The notes under the pieces are model-generated. The model saw nothing but the letters and a program-made list of their open reading frames with translations, ran no database searches and was not told the origin of the DNA. From an uncultured Sutterella sp. (lineage in GTDB: Bacteria > Pseudomonadota > Gammaproteobacteria > Burkholderiales > Burkholderiaceae_F): DNA of 64,000 bases. A program made the position numbers and the translations under genes. Positions 34,875 to 44,269 of the stretch are shown piece after piece; within the stretch, counting starts at the first letter, position 1; the number at the start of each line of letters is the position of its first letter. The stretch is from positions 62,001 through 126,000 of the forward strand of contig CABQGK010000004.1 in assembly GCA_902463725.1 (NCBI GenBank), given 5' to 3'.

Positions 34875-35216
34875 CCGAGTAACGTCCTTGTTCTCCAACT
34901 CGTTTGATCCAATTGGCTGACTTAACGACGACAAAGCCCCCGTTCTCAAGTTCCCGAGCGGTATACTTTGAGCAGAATCACCCAATTCACACTGACGTTC
35001 TACCTTACACCGATAGACTAGGCAACCATCCGTTTGCAAGGCTATGCTCAATCGGCACAGCATCATGTTGTTGCTTGGTGATTATGTGAGGGGACATTGC
35101 TGCCAAACACTTGAACGCAGCTGATCCGAGTTTAAAAGGCTATATGACCGTGTGACCGATCTCTCGTATGCGCTCGCAGAGCGCCCCTCAGACGTCTGCC
35201 CAACAGGAGAATCAAA
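34875..35216. other. Intergenic region with no recognised element
   Basis: About 340 bases upstream of a small unknown gene. Its composition differs from the flanks (more AT). I see no promoter of good quality, RNA gene or repeat. Confidence 0.35.
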
Positions 35217-35714
35217 ATGAAAGTGATCTTCCACAAGACGTGGCCGGAGGACTGGCCGAGTCCCGAAGAGCTGTTCGGGTCGGGCATTCAGATTATTCTG
35301 AACCCAGATCCGCCACCGCACTTGCGACCGCTTAAGCGGCACGAGAATCCGTCGATCGACGAGGTCAAGCTCTCACCGCCCCCGCCAATGTGGAGCGAGG
35401 AGCATACACCACTTTACCCGACGGCCGATCAGTCCGAGTTGGACGGTATCATCCGGCGGTATCAGAGAGATTGGAAAGCGCTAAAAGACGAATATTTGGT
35501 CATCTGCGAGCCGACCGTGCAGGTGCCTTATCGGACTGTGCGCAGCAAAGCCAGCGGCGCTCGAGTTCTTTTGGAAGACGCGAGGGGCGGGTGGGTACCG
35601 CCTTATCGTCGGGAGGACATGTATCCGTTACTCTTTCCGGACGAGCCGAGCGTTTGGGACAACCCAGCGCTCACGGTGAAGGAGTTCAGGGAGTACATGG
35701 ACGAGATCACGTAG
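35217..35714 (+). CDS. Hypothetical protein, 165 aa, atypical codon use
   Basis: Not recognised. GGAG before the ATG and a well-formed protein support a real gene. It is rich in Pro, Trp and acidic residues, with PDPPPHLRPLKRHENPSID and PPPPMWSEEH, and has no membrane helix or signal. Ten of its 12 Arg codons are CGG, CGA, AGA or AGG, whereas the neighbouring pst and dps genes use CGC and CGT. This suggests recent acquisition. No partner gene or antitoxin-like frame is visible. Confidence 0.6.
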   Translation: MKVIFHKTWPEDWPSPEELFGSGIQIILNPDPPPHLRPLKRHENPSIDEVKLSPPPPMWSEEHTPLYPTADQSELDGIIRRYQRDWKALKDEYLVICEPTVQVPYRTVRSKASGARVLLEDARGGWVPPYRREDMYPLLFPDEPSVWDNPALTVKEFREYMDEIT

Positions 35715-35796
35715 CCACATACCCCATACATTTGGAACTCGTTACGCCATTGTGCTGCGCGCTAAAACGCCTGTGCACATAAAGGCCTTTACTGTT

Positions 35797-35836
35797 GGCC
35801 AGTTATCTAGACGGTTGTGGATGACTGGCCTTTTTG
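35797..35836 (+). terminator. Terminator ahead of the pst operon
   Basis: GGCCAGT (35797-35803) pairs with ACTGGCC (35823-35829), followed by five Ts. Confidence 0.7.
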
Positions 35837-35849
35837 TTGCCCGCAGCGA

Positions 35850-35867
35850 GTTAACACACCGTTAACA
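35850..35867 (+). promoter_or_regulatory. Pho box
   Basis: Two GTTAACA repeats start 11 bases apart (35850 and 35861), the spacing required for a PhoB dimer, about 80 bases before the pstS start. PhoB encoded in the same operon would activate here under phosphate limitation. Confidence 0.65.
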
Positions 35868-35947
35868 AAGCCACACCTTACTTGTTACACGCGCCTTCTA
35901 CGATGTGCATCAAGAAAAACGTCACATCAACAAAGAGGAACCTAAAG

Positions 35948-36751
35948 ATGGTGAAAAAAAGCGTGTTTCTGGGTAGTGTTTTCGCTTGTGCCTTGTCTTT
36001 GACAGGGGCGGTGAGCGCCGCGCAAGTGAGCACCGATGGCTCTACCTCCATGGAAAAGGTGGTGGGGATACTCGCTGAGGCCTATCACGCCGCGCACCCC
36101 AACGTTACCGTCACCTACAACCCGACGGGCTCTGGGGCGGGGATTGCCGCTGCGATGCAAGCGCGCACCGATATTGGCTTGAGCTCGCGCAAGCTCAAAG
36201 AGCAGGAAGCCGAAACTCTAACGGCCCATGTGCTTGCGCACGACGGCATCGTGGTCGTGGTCAACAAAGCAAACCCCGTCAAGAGCTTGACGATGGAAGA
36301 AATTGGCGCGCTCTATCGCGGTGAGGTTACGAACTGGAAGGCCCTAGGGGGTGAAGATCGCCCAGTGGTGCTCATTGGGCGCGAAGCGGGCTCGGGGACG
36401 CGCGACGGTTTTGAGAGCGTGCTCAAGATTGCTGGCAAGGCCCGCTACCGGCAAGAGCTCACGAGCACGGGCGACGTGCTTACCATGGTCTCAACCAACC
36501 CAAACGCTGTGGGCTACGCCTCGCTCTCTGCACTCAATAAACGTGTGAAGGCACTGCAAGTCGGTGGTGTGACTGCGACGAAACTCACCGTGCAGGATGG
36601 CTCCTACAAACTCTCACGCCCCTTCCTCATGGTGGTGAAAAAGGACGCAGAGCTCTCTGCCGATGCCAAGGCGTTCCTCGCTTGGGCGCTGAGCGCTGAG
36701 AGTGATGCGCTCAAAGAGCGTGCGGGCGTGATCCCTGAGAAGCGGAACTAA
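35948..36751 (+). CDS. pstS: Phosphate ABC transporter substrate-binding protein
   Basis: 267 residues. Signal peptide MVKKSVFLGSVFACALSLTGAVSA without lipobox. PBP-like phosphate binding segments: STDGSTSMEKV, NPTGSGAGIAAAMQ, and GREAGSGTRDGFES. It binds phosphate in the periplasm for PstCA. It is shorter than E. coli PstS (about 320 mature) and resembles the compact PstS type. The ATG at 35948 follows AGAGGA; first gene of the pst-pho operon. Confidence 0.92.
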   Translation: MVKKSVFLGSVFACALSLTGAVSAAQVSTDGSTSMEKVVGILAEAYHAAHPNVTVTYNPTGSGAGIAAAMQARTDIGLSSRKLKEQEAETLTAHVLAHDGIVVVVNKANPVKSLTMEEIGALYRGEVTNWKALGGEDRPVVLIGREAGSGTRDGFESVLKIAGKARYRQELTSTGDVLTMVSTNPNAVGYASLSALNKRVKALQVGGVTATKLTVQDGSYKLSRPFLMVVKKDAELSADAKAFLAWALSAESDALKERAGVIPEKRN

Positions 36752-36754
36752 GCA

Positions 36755-37684
36755 ATGCGCACGCTCAACGCAACGCGCGAGAGCGCGCAAGATAACGCAC
36801 AGGTGCGCCGCCCCGCTTGGGGCGCGGCGCTCAAGGAGCGCGGCGTAGAACGTCTGCTTTTTCTTACAGCTGCGCTTAACATCGCGCTTGTTGCCGTCAT
36901 CTGCCTTTATCTTGTTGCGGCGGGGCTACCCGCCCTTCGGCAGGTTGGGGTGGTGGATTTTCTCTTTGGCGCACGTTGGGCCTCAACGGATGTGCCGCCC
37001 GAGTTTGGCATTTTGCCTTTTATCCTTACCTCGTTAACGGGCACTGCGGCAGCAGTGGTGGTGGGTCTTCCTTTGGGGCTTTTCTCGGCGCTCTACCTCG
37101 GGCGTATTGCTTCAAGAAGGGTACGCGCTCTCATTGAGCCCTTGGTGGATCTGCTCGCCTCGATTCCTAGTGTGGTGTATGGCTTTTTGGGAATGTTGCT
37201 CCTTGTGCCTGCTATACAGACGATTTTTGGCGTGCCTGATGGCTCAGGCTGGTTGGCTGCGGTGGTGGTGCTCACGGTGATGGTGCTCCCCACCATCATC
37301 AAGGTGAGTTTAAGCGCGCTCGATGCCGTGCCCGAAGAATACGTGCAAAGCAGTTTAGCGCTGGGCGCCACACACATTGAGACACTATTTCGCGTGGTGC
37401 TTCCCGCGGCGCGCAGTGGTATTGCAGCGGCGGTGGTGCTCGGGGTGGGGCGTGCGATTGGTGAGGCCATGGCCGTGATGATGGTTGCTGGGAACGTAGC
37501 GAATATGCCCGCACCCTTTGAGAGCGTGCGCTTTCTCACGACGGCGATCGCAAGTGAAATGGCCTACTCATCGGGGCTACAGCGTGATGCGCTCTTTTCC
37601 ATTGCGCTGGTGCTCTTTGTCTTCATCATGCTTGTGAACACCACACTCAACCTGGTGATCAAGAAAAAGGAGGAGCGGCGATGA
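36755..37684 (+). CDS. pstC: Phosphate ABC transporter permease PstC
   Basis: 309 residues with about six transmembrane helices after a charged N-terminus. The BPD_transp_1 EAA-like loop (ALGATHIETLFRVVLPAARSGI) and GEAMAVMMVAG are typical of PstC. It begins 3 bases after pstS and overlaps pstA by ATGA. Inner-membrane half of the phosphate channel. Confidence 0.93.
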   Translation: MRTLNATRESAQDNAQVRRPAWGAALKERGVERLLFLTAALNIALVAVICLYLVAAGLPALRQVGVVDFLFGARWASTDVPPEFGILPFILTSLTGTAAAVVVGLPLGLFSALYLGRIASRRVRALIEPLVDLLASIPSVVYGFLGMLLLVPAIQTIFGVPDGSGWLAAVVVLTVMVLPTIIKVSLSALDAVPEEYVQSSLALGATHIETLFRVVLPAARSGIAAAVVLGVGRAIGEAMAVMMVAGNVANMPAPFESVRFLTTAIASEMAYSSGLQRDALFSIALVLFVFIMLVNTTLNLVIKKKEERR

Positions 37685-38547
37685 GTGTCATGAGCACTTC
37701 TCTGGGCGCGGCGCGCGCTCGTCAAAGAAAGGACTTTGTGCTCGGGGTGTTGCTGCGCGCAGCAGCGCTCATCACGGCACTGATCGCGCTCGGGCTCTCG
37801 CTCAGTATCGTGGTGGGGGCGCTCCCCAATGTCACGCTCGAGATGCTTACCACCGCGCCAAGCTACGTTGAGGAGCGTATTGGTCTTTTGCCCGACATGC
37901 TCAATACGATTTGGCTCATCGTCACGGCGCTTGCGCTCGTGATCCCGATGGGGGTTGGCACCGCGGTCTGGCTCACGGAATACGCACCGAGCGGCAAGTT
38001 AAGTGCGGCGGTTGAGTATGCCGTTGAAACGCTGGCTGGCATTCCCTCCATCATTTTTGGGCTCGTTGGGATGCTCATCTTTTGCCAATGGATGGGGCTA
38101 CAGACTTCGCTACTGGCTGGGGCATTAACGCTCATGGTGATGAATCTGCCGACCGTTATTCGCACCACACAGGAAAGTCTGCGCGCGGTGGACCCAGCGC
38201 TACGCGAAGCGGCGCTGGGCCTCGGGGCCATGAAGTGGCACATGATTCGCACGATTGTGCTACCGAGCGCCGCGCGCGGCATGGTCACGGGTGCGGTGCT
38301 CTCAGTGGGGAGAATGCTCGGCGAGAGTGCAGCGCTCTTATTTACCGCGGGGTTTGCACACACCGTGCATGGTTACTGGGAGGGGATGCGATCAGCAGGC
38401 GCTTCGCTGAGCGTTTCGCTCTACGTTTACGCCAAGGAGCAGGGCGAATTTGAGGTGGCGTTTGTCATTGCGCTACTACTGCTTCTCTTGAGCGTACTGG
38501 TGAATTTGGTAGCGGCCTATTTTGGCCGCAGCTTACGGAGAAACTAA
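37681..38547 (+). CDS. pstA: Phosphate ABC transporter permease PstA
   Basis: 288 residues, six transmembrane helices. PstA hallmarks are TLAGIPSIIFGLVGM, the EAA-like loop ALGLGAMKWHMIRTIVLPSAARG and GRMLGESAALLFTAG. The start overlaps the pstC stop by four bases (ATGA). Pairs with PstC and PstB. Confidence 0.93.
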   Translation: MSVMSTSLGAARARQRKDFVLGVLLRAAALITALIALGLSLSIVVGALPNVTLEMLTTAPSYVEERIGLLPDMLNTIWLIVTALALVIPMGVGTAVWLTEYAPSGKLSAAVEYAVETLAGIPSIIFGLVGMLIFCQWMGLQTSLLAGALTLMVMNLPTVIRTTQESLRAVDPALREAALGLGAMKWHMIRTIVLPSAARGMVTGAVLSVGRMLGESAALLFTAGFAHTVHGYWEGMRSAGASLSVSLYVYAKEQGEFEVAFVIALLLLLLSVLVNLVAAYFGRSLRRN

Positions 38548-38551
38548 CACG

Positions 38552-39322
38552 ATGTTGGCGAGTGAAGTAAAAACAGCCTTCTCGGTGCAAGACCTCTCGC
38601 TATGGTATGGGGAAAAGCGGGCGCTAAACGCTATTACGCTCGATGTGCCAGCGCGCTCGGTCACGGCACTGATCGGCCCATCGGGCTGCGGGAAATCAAC
38701 CTTTTTGCGCACGCTCAATCGCATGAACGATCTGGTGAAGGATTGTCGCGTTGAGGGCAGTATTCGCTTTGAGGGGGTAGAGCTGGTGAATACGCCGCTT
38801 GATGTGAGTGAGTTGCGTCGCCGTGTGGGGATGGTGTTTCAAAAACCCACCCCCTTTCCAATGAGCATCCGCGATAACGTGGCTTATGGGCCACGCACGC
38901 ATGGTGTGAAAGATCGCGCCAAGCTCGATGAGGTGGTGGAGCGCAGCCTCAAGCGCGCGGCTCTTTGGGACGAAGTGAAGGATCGGCTCGAGAGCAGTGC
39001 GTTGGGACTCTCGGGTGGACAGCAGCAGCGACTCTGCATCGCGCGAGCGCTCGCGGTCGAACCCGAGGTGCTGTTGATGGATGAGCCTACGAGCGCGCTC
39101 GATCCCATCTCAACAGGGCGCATCGAGGAGCTCCTTAGTGAACTAAAGCGTGAGCTCACCATCGTGATTGTCACGCATAACATGCAGCAAGCGGCGCGTA
39201 TCTCCGAGCAAACTGCGTTTTTTCTCATGGGTGAGCTGATTGAAGCGGCGCCCACCGAGACGCTCTTCTCGCGCCCGAGCAATCGCCGTACTGAAGATTA
39301 CGTCACGGGGAGGTTTGGTTAA
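38552..39322 (+). CDS. pstB: Phosphate ABC transporter ATPase PstB
   Basis: 256 residues. Walker A GPSGCGKST, Q-loop in MVFQKPTPFPMSI (typical PstB), signature LSGGQQQR and Walker B VLLMDEP. The ATG at 38552 follows GGAG by 12 bases, and the stop TAA overlaps the phoU start (TAATG). Confidence 0.94.
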   Translation: MLASEVKTAFSVQDLSLWYGEKRALNAITLDVPARSVTALIGPSGCGKSTFLRTLNRMNDLVKDCRVEGSIRFEGVELVNTPLDVSELRRRVGMVFQKPTPFPMSIRDNVAYGPRTHGVKDRAKLDEVVERSLKRAALWDEVKDRLESSALGLSGGQQQRLCIARALAVEPEVLLMDEPTSALDPISTGRIEELLSELKRELTIVIVTHNMQQAARISEQTAFFLMGELIEAAPTETLFSRPSNRRTEDYVTGRFG

Positions 39323-39999
39323 TGAGAACGCATTTTGATGAAAAACTCGCAGCGCTGCGCGCGGCGGTGGATGCGCTCGCGCAGAGTGCACTGACGGGGG
39401 TGGGGGTGCTCGGTGCGGCACTTTCCGCTGGCAGCACCGAGGCGCTTGCCGTGCAAGCTGCTAAGGTCGATGAGATCTACCGGCAGGAGAGGGAGAGTGA
39501 GTACGCGGCGCTAGCGCTGCTCCTTTCCGAGCAGCCCGTTGCGCGCGATTTACTTTTGGTTAGCACCGCGCTCAAAAGCGTCACCGACTGGAGTCGGATC
39601 AATGTGCAGATTGCCGATGTGGCGGCGATTTTGCAACGCGCAGAGCGCGAGCTCGACGCCGAGAGCCGCAAACGCCTCGCACTGATGGTGGCAGCCGTCT
39701 CGCGCATGCTCGAGGCAGCGCGCCAGGCGCTTGATGCCGATGAGACTGCGTTACTCGCGCTTTGCGCCATGGACGATGAGGTGGATGCGCTTTTTGAGTC
39801 GACGCGGGTGGCGCTCCTCGCTGAGACCAGCTCCTCGCAAGAAAACCGCACGCTCGCCCTTGACGTGTTGATGGTCTCCAAGTACCTTGAGCGCATTGGT
39901 GACCATGCCTGCAGCATTGCGGATTGGGTGCTCTTTGCCCGTCGAGGCGTGGGACCGCAATCGCAACGAGTAGGCCACCGAGAGAAGGAGCAGCGCTGA
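39322..39999 (+). CDS. phoU: Phosphate signalling protein PhoU
   Basis: 225 residues, all helical, two PhoU repeats. VTDWSRINVQIADVAAIL and LMVSKYLERIGDHACSIADWV carry the metal-binding E/D-x3-D patterns of PhoU. It links PstSCAB to PhoR and keeps the regulon off when phosphate is plentiful. Overlaps pstB by one base. Confidence 0.93.
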   Translation: MRTHFDEKLAALRAAVDALAQSALTGVGVLGAALSAGSTEALAVQAAKVDEIYRQERESEYAALALLLSEQPVARDLLLVSTALKSVTDWSRINVQIADVAAILQRAERELDAESRKRLALMVAAVSRMLEAARQALDADETALLALCAMDDEVDALFESTRVALLAETSSSQENRTLALDVLMVSKYLERIGDHACSIADWVLFARRGVGPQSQRVGHREKEQR

Positions 40000-40001
40000 G
40001 C

Positions 40002-40679
40002 GTGAAAGTATTTTGTGTGGAAGATGATGCGGACATTCGAGCCATTGAGCTCTATGCGTTGAGCTCCTCGGGGCTTGAGGCGGAGGGCTTCGCAGATGCA
40101 GCGTCCTTTATGAGTGCGCTTGATGCAGGGCTCCCCGATTTGGTGCTTCTAGATGTGATGCTCCCCGATATGAGTGGCGTCGAGGTGCTCCAAAAGCTAC
40201 GCGCAACGCCTCGCACGCGCCGTCTTCCGGTGATGATGGCAACGGCACGTGGGGCAGAATTTGAACGCATCCAAGCGCTCAACTTAGGGGCGGACGACTA
40301 CTTGGTAAAGCCCTTTTCGATGCTTGAGATGGTGGCGCGCGTTAAAGCGGTGCTACGTAGAACCACGCCTGAGACAGCAGACTTTGAAGAGCAGGTGGGA
40401 GAGCTCGCGGTGAACGCCGCAGCGCGTAGCGTGCGTGTGGCGGGCGAGCCCGTTGAGTTAACGCACAAAGAGTTTGAGCTACTTGTTCTGCTCATGCGCC
40501 ACCCAGGACGCGTCTACACGCGCGATCAGCTTCACGAACAAATCTGGGGCCGTGAGTATGACGGCGAAGATAGAACGGTGGACGTGCACGTGCGCCGTTT
40601 GCGCCAAAAGTTAGGGAGCGCCGAGCGCTTCCTGAGAACAGTGCGCAGTGTGGGTTACAAGTTTGAGGAGATGCCGTGA
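40002..40679 (+). CDS. phoB: OmpR-family response regulator PhoB
   Basis: 225 residues from a GTG start at 40002, chosen since AAGGAG lies 11 bases upstream and the receiver opens with VKVFCVEDDADIR. Phosphoacceptor D51 (LLDVMLPDMSG), Lys in YLVKPFS, then a winged helix (about 130-225, ELTHKEFELLVLL...DRTVDVHVRRLRQKLG). It would activate pst genes at the Pho box. Two bases separate it from phoU. Confidence 0.9.
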   Translation: MKVFCVEDDADIRAIELYALSSSGLEAEGFADAASFMSALDAGLPDLVLLDVMLPDMSGVEVLQKLRATPRTRRLPVMMATARGAEFERIQALNLGADDYLVKPFSMLEMVARVKAVLRRTTPETADFEEQVGELAVNAAARSVRVAGEPVELTHKEFELLVLLMRHPGRVYTRDQLHEQIWGREYDGEDRTVDVHVRRLRQKLGSAERFLRTVRSVGYKFEEMP

Positions 40680-42358
40680 AGCGCAAAATCTTCCTCGCGC
40701 TATTTTTCTCCATGCTCGCAGGCGTAGTGGTCGCCGCAGCGGCGACTTGGCTACTGCTTGAGCGCGTCTCCAGCCTGCGCGCGCAAGAGGCACTCGAATT
40801 GTTTGCTACGCGCCTCTCGCAAACACCCCCGACAACCCGCGCCGATCTTGCGGCGCTTGACGCTTCGCCTTGGCGCGTTACGCTCATTGCGCCTGACGGC
40901 ACTGTGCTACTCGATAACCGCGCAGATCCGCACGCGCTTGCCAATCACCGTGATCGCCCTGAGATTGAGGAAGCGCTCAAAAGCGGCGTGGGTAGCTCGG
41001 CGCGCTTTTCCGCAACCTTAGAAGAGCGCACGCTCTATCGTGCGGTGCGCCTCACCGACGGGCGCCTGCTGCGCGTCGCGAGCACACTCGATACGCCTTG
41101 GCGAGAAAAGAAAATGCTGATGCTGGGAGCGCTACTGCTCCTAGTCTTTGGTGCGGCGCTCTCGTGGCTACTTGCAGGGCGCCTCGCTTCACGGATCGTT
41201 GCGCCGATCAATCAGCTTGAGCTCGATGACCCTAGCCCCGAAGCGCTCTACGAGGAACTTGCGCCGCTCGTGAGCCGCCTGCGCGAGCAACGCCAGCGTA
41301 TCGATGCGGGCGTGCAACGCATTAAAGAGCAAAACCGCACACTGCGCACCATTGCCAATGGCCTCTCTGAAGGGCTTGTGGTGCTCGATACCAACGGGCA
41401 CATCCTCTCGATGAACGCTTCGGCTGCGCGCACCTTGGGGCTCAACGCTGAAACCTCGGTGGGCGAGGCGCTTGCGCTACCCTTTAGCGGGTGGGATTTT
41501 GCAGCGATGCACAGCATCGATGAGAAAGAGCACCAGCAAGAGGTCAAACTGGGCTCGAGAACCTATCGCTTCTACCTCACGCGAGTGAGCCGACGTAATC
41601 GCCTCATGGGATATGTGCTGTTCATTTTGGATATGACGCTAGAGAAGGAGGCGGAAGCACAACGCCGGGAGTTTACGGCGAACGTGAGCCACGAGCTTAA
41701 AACACCTCTGCAGTCCATTGTGGGAGCCTCTGAGCTACTTGAACACGGTCTCGTCAAAGCCGAGGACGTGCCGCAGTTTGGCGGCAGAATCCGCCGCGAA
41801 GGTGCGCGACTTGTGGCGATCGTCAATGATTTGATTTTCCTCTCGCGCCTCGATGAGGGGGCGACGCCCTTGCCTGAGCATACAGAAGCGCAGAGTGTGA
41901 CGCTTCGAAGCATCGTGGGGGAGGTGTTTGAACGCATTAGCCCTGAGGCGCAAGCTAAGCACATCACGCTTGAGATGAGTGGAGCGCTAGATATCGCCTG
42001 CACGGAGGTGCGCTGCCTCACAGAGCTCATTCGCAATCTCTGCGAAAACGCGGTGAAGTACCACACGGGTGAGGGGCGAGTGCGCGTCACCGCCTCCCGC
42101 AGCCGCACGCACCTGCGCTTAGATGTGGAGGATGATGGCCCAGGGATTGCGGCTGAGGAGCGCGCCCATATCTTTGAGCGCTTCTATCGAGGCGAGCACG
42201 CGCGTGCACGCCGCATCGAAGGAACGGGCCTTGGGCTCTCGATTGTCAAGCGCGTTGCACGCTACTTGGGCGGTTCGGTGAGCCTCTTTGATGGGACGCT
42301 TGGCGGGGCAGCTTTTCGGGTGGAAATCCCCCTAAACGCCCTTGGAAAAGGCGAATAG
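40676..42358 (+). CDS. phoR: Phosphate regulon sensor histidine kinase PhoR
   Basis: 560 residues from a GTG overlapping the phoB stop. TM helices at about 5-27 and 140-165 enclose a short periplasmic sensing domain, longer than in E. coli PhoR, followed by a HAMP-like stretch, a PAS domain (about 225-310), HisKA with phosphoacceptor His in NVSHELKTPLQ, and HATPase_c (NLCENAVKYH, DDGPGI, GTGLGLSIVKR). Position with phoB, phoU and pst genes supports PhoR over other kinases. Confidence 0.9.
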   Translation: MKRKIFLALFFSMLAGVVVAAAATWLLLERVSSLRAQEALELFATRLSQTPPTTRADLAALDASPWRVTLIAPDGTVLLDNRADPHALANHRDRPEIEEALKSGVGSSARFSATLEERTLYRAVRLTDGRLLRVASTLDTPWREKKMLMLGALLLLVFGAALSWLLAGRLASRIVAPINQLELDDPSPEALYEELAPLVSRLREQRQRIDAGVQRIKEQNRTLRTIANGLSEGLVVLDTNGHILSMNASAARTLGLNAETSVGEALALPFSGWDFAAMHSIDEKEHQQEVKLGSRTYRFYLTRVSRRNRLMGYVLFILDMTLEKEAEAQRREFTANVSHELKTPLQSIVGASELLEHGLVKAEDVPQFGGRIRREGARLVAIVNDLIFLSRLDEGATPLPEHTEAQSVTLRSIVGEVFERISPEAQAKHITLEMSGALDIACTEVRCLTELIRNLCENAVKYHTGEGRVRVTASRSRTHLRLDVEDDGPGIAAEERAHIFERFYRGEHARARRIEGTGLGLSIVKRVARYLGGSVSLFDGTLGGAAFRVEIPLNALGKGE

Positions 42359-42570
42359 AGCCGAGAGCACGATTTTTGCCGCGCGCCCGAGCGGGACTCT
42401 GTGAAAAGGAGAGGCGGCTTTCGTTTTCTGCGCTAAGAGAATGCTTGGTAATACCATGAGCTTGGTCAGAACATGTGTTTTTGCACTACCAAGTGCGGCG
42501 CACAGCATGCGAGAATTTTTCTCCACAAAGTGTCCCCCGACACATAACCAAGTTTTCAGGAGAAACAAAC

Positions 42571-43392
42571 ATGCAGCGTCGAATTCTTCTTGGCGGCTTT
42601 GCCGCGAGCGCGCTACTGAGCGCGTTTCCTTCGTTTGCGTTCGCCGATGAAGCCCCGGCCAAGCTCGCCAAACCGACGAAAATCAAAGTAGGCGTCACCG
42701 CTGGGATTGCTGGCGAAGTGCTTGAGCAGGTGGTCCCCATTGCGCGTGAACGTGGGCTCGAGATTGAAATCGTGGAATTTCAGGACTACGTGCAGCCCAA
42801 TGTGGCGCTTCATAGCCACGATCTCGATGCCAACATCTTCCAAACTCGTCCCTTCATTGAAGCGCAGAGCCGCGATCGCGGCTACCACTTCGCCGTGGTG
42901 GGTCAGGCCTTTACGTTGCCGATGGCATTCTACTCAAAGAAAGTCAAGCGCTTTGAAGATGCGCCCGTGGGATCCACGGTGGGCATCCCGAACGATCAGG
43001 CCATGGGTGGCCGTGCCCTCTTGATTCTTGATAAGGCGGGCATCATCAAACTCAAAAAGGGCGTGGGGCTTTTGCCGAGCGTCTTCGATATCGAAGAAAA
43101 TCCGAAGAAACTCAAGTTCGTTGAACTCGAAGCGGCGCAGCTGCCGCGCTCGCTCGACGATCTCACGATTGCTGCCGTCAACGGCAACTACGCTTACGTC
43201 GCGAAGCTCAATCCCAAGCGCGATGGCATTTTGATGGAAGAGGCTAACGGCCCCTACGTCTGCAATATCGTGGTGAACGTTGAAGATAAAGACAAGCCTT
43301 GGGTACCTGTGCTTGTGCAGAGCTATCGCTCCCCGTCGGTGCGTAAGTTCATCGACGATAAGTATGAGGGCGCAGTACTCGCTGCCTTCTAA
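42571..43392 (+). CDS. MetQ/NlpA-family substrate-binding protein, solitary
   Basis: 273 residues. The NlpA fold is clear: KIKVGVTAGIAGEVLEQVVPIARERG, YVQPNVALHSHDLDANIFQTRPF and GRALLILDKAGIIKLK, ending VRKFIDDKYEGAVLAAF. In the family it binds methionine. The signal peptide MQRRILLGGFAASALLSAFPSFAFA has no lipobox Cys, so unlike classical MetQ it is probably soluble in the periplasm. No metN or metI adjoins; it must use an ABC transporter coded elsewhere. CAGGAG precedes the ATG. Confidence 0.82.
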   Translation: MQRRILLGGFAASALLSAFPSFAFADEAPAKLAKPTKIKVGVTAGIAGEVLEQVVPIARERGLEIEIVEFQDYVQPNVALHSHDLDANIFQTRPFIEAQSRDRGYHFAVVGQAFTLPMAFYSKKVKRFEDAPVGSTVGIPNDQAMGGRALLILDKAGIIKLKKGVGLLPSVFDIEENPKKLKFVELEAAQLPRSLDDLTIAAVNGNYAYVAKLNPKRDGILMEEANGPYVCNIVVNVEDKDKPWVPVLVQSYRSPSVRKFIDDKYEGAVLAAF

Positions 43393-43443
43393 TTGAAGAG
43401 AGCCCGCAGGCTCTGTGCCTCTCTTGAACGAGCTCCCCAAAAT

Positions 43444-43476
43444 ACCCGTGTCGCACACAATGCGGCACGGGTTTTT
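43444..43476 (+). terminator. Terminator of the MetQ-like gene
   Basis: ACCCGTGtCGCA pairs with TGCGgCACGGGT and is followed by five Ts. Confidence 0.85.
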
Positions 43477-43599
43477 GGTTCATGCTAAATAGAAGCGTGT
43501 GCTGCAATAGTGTCTTAAGCGTGTAAAGCGTGTAAAGCGCGTTGGATGCCGACGGCAACAATTTTTTGCACTTCAGAGTTCGTTGTTTTTGCGTAAAAC

Positions 43600-43626
43600 T
43601 TCCCTTTCGGGAACTACGTATACAAT
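43600..43626 (+). promoter_or_regulatory. Possible promoter and operator of the SRPBCC-hxlR unit
   Basis: TTCCC-TTTC-GGGAA dyad (43600-43613) directly upstream of GTATACAAT (43618-43626), a possible extended -10, about 95 bases from the first ATG. An HxlR regulator is encoded in the same unit and may bind here. Confidence 0.35.
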
Positions 43627-43720
43627 CGGTGCGTTCTTGCGAGAGAGAAACCGCTTGGCCTAGAGTGTCGTGCAAATGCAGGCGGGAAAGCCTGCTATCT
43701 CATTTTTTTGGAGAAGCGTG

Positions 43721-44239
43721 ATGCTCAACGAAATCATTTGGCCAGAAGCGTATTTGCCTGGCACGACGGACAATTTTGCTTCCAACGAAATCATTGTCGC
43801 CGGACTCACGGCGCAGGAAGTCTTTAGCCACCTGACACAAACCGCGCACTGGAGCGGCTATTATGACAACGTGGCTGACGTTAAGTTTTACAACCAGACG
43901 AGCACGGTCTTGCAGGCGGATAGCCGCTTTAGTTTCAAGACGTTTGGCTTTCCTGTTGAGGCGCAGGTCACAGAGTTTGTGCCGCCCACAGCGGGCGCTC
44001 CTGGCCGCCTTGCTTGGCACGGATGGGTGGAGGGCGATGCCGAGCATCGTCTCGATGTGATCCACGCTTGGCTCATTGAGGAGTTGCCGCAGGCTCGAGT
44101 CCGCATCCTTACACAGGAGTCTCAGAAGGGCGCGCCCGCACGGGCACTCTTTGAAACAAAGCCTGACGTCATGAATGCTGGTCACCAAGACTGGATCAAG
44201 GGGCTCGCGAAAGCGGTGCTTCAAGAGAAGCGCGCCTAA
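43721..44239 (+). CDS. SRPBCC-family protein
   Basis: 172 residues, no signal. The fold is suggested by EIIVAGLTAQEVFSHLTQTAHWSGYYDNV at the N-terminus, the central beta-rich SRFSFKTFGFPVEAQVTEFVPP, and the final helix HQDWIKGLAKAVLQ, as in START/polyketide-cyclase-like proteins that bind hydrophobic ligands. GGAG precedes the ATG at 43721. It is 30 bases ahead of the HxlR regulator, the usual pairing for a ligand-induced gene. Confidence 0.75.
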   Translation: MLNEIIWPEAYLPGTTDNFASNEIIVAGLTAQEVFSHLTQTAHWSGYYDNVADVKFYNQTSTVLQADSRFSFKTFGFPVEAQVTEFVPPTAGAPGRLAWHGWVEGDAEHRLDVIHAWLIEELPQARVRILTQESQKGAPARALFETKPDVMNAGHQDWIKGLAKAVLQEKRA

Positions 44240-44269
44240 GGTGGTGAAAGCAGGGAGTGGGAGGAGTGA

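Noticed and set aside
42359..42570. Possible SAM or methionine riboswitch ahead of the MetQ-like gene
   Set aside because: No conserved S-box or SAM-II/III blocks or terminator; only a normal ribosome site is seen.
43519..43536. Tandem GCGTGTAAA repeat
   Set aside because: Only two copies of nine bases, with no link to a gene or promoter element.
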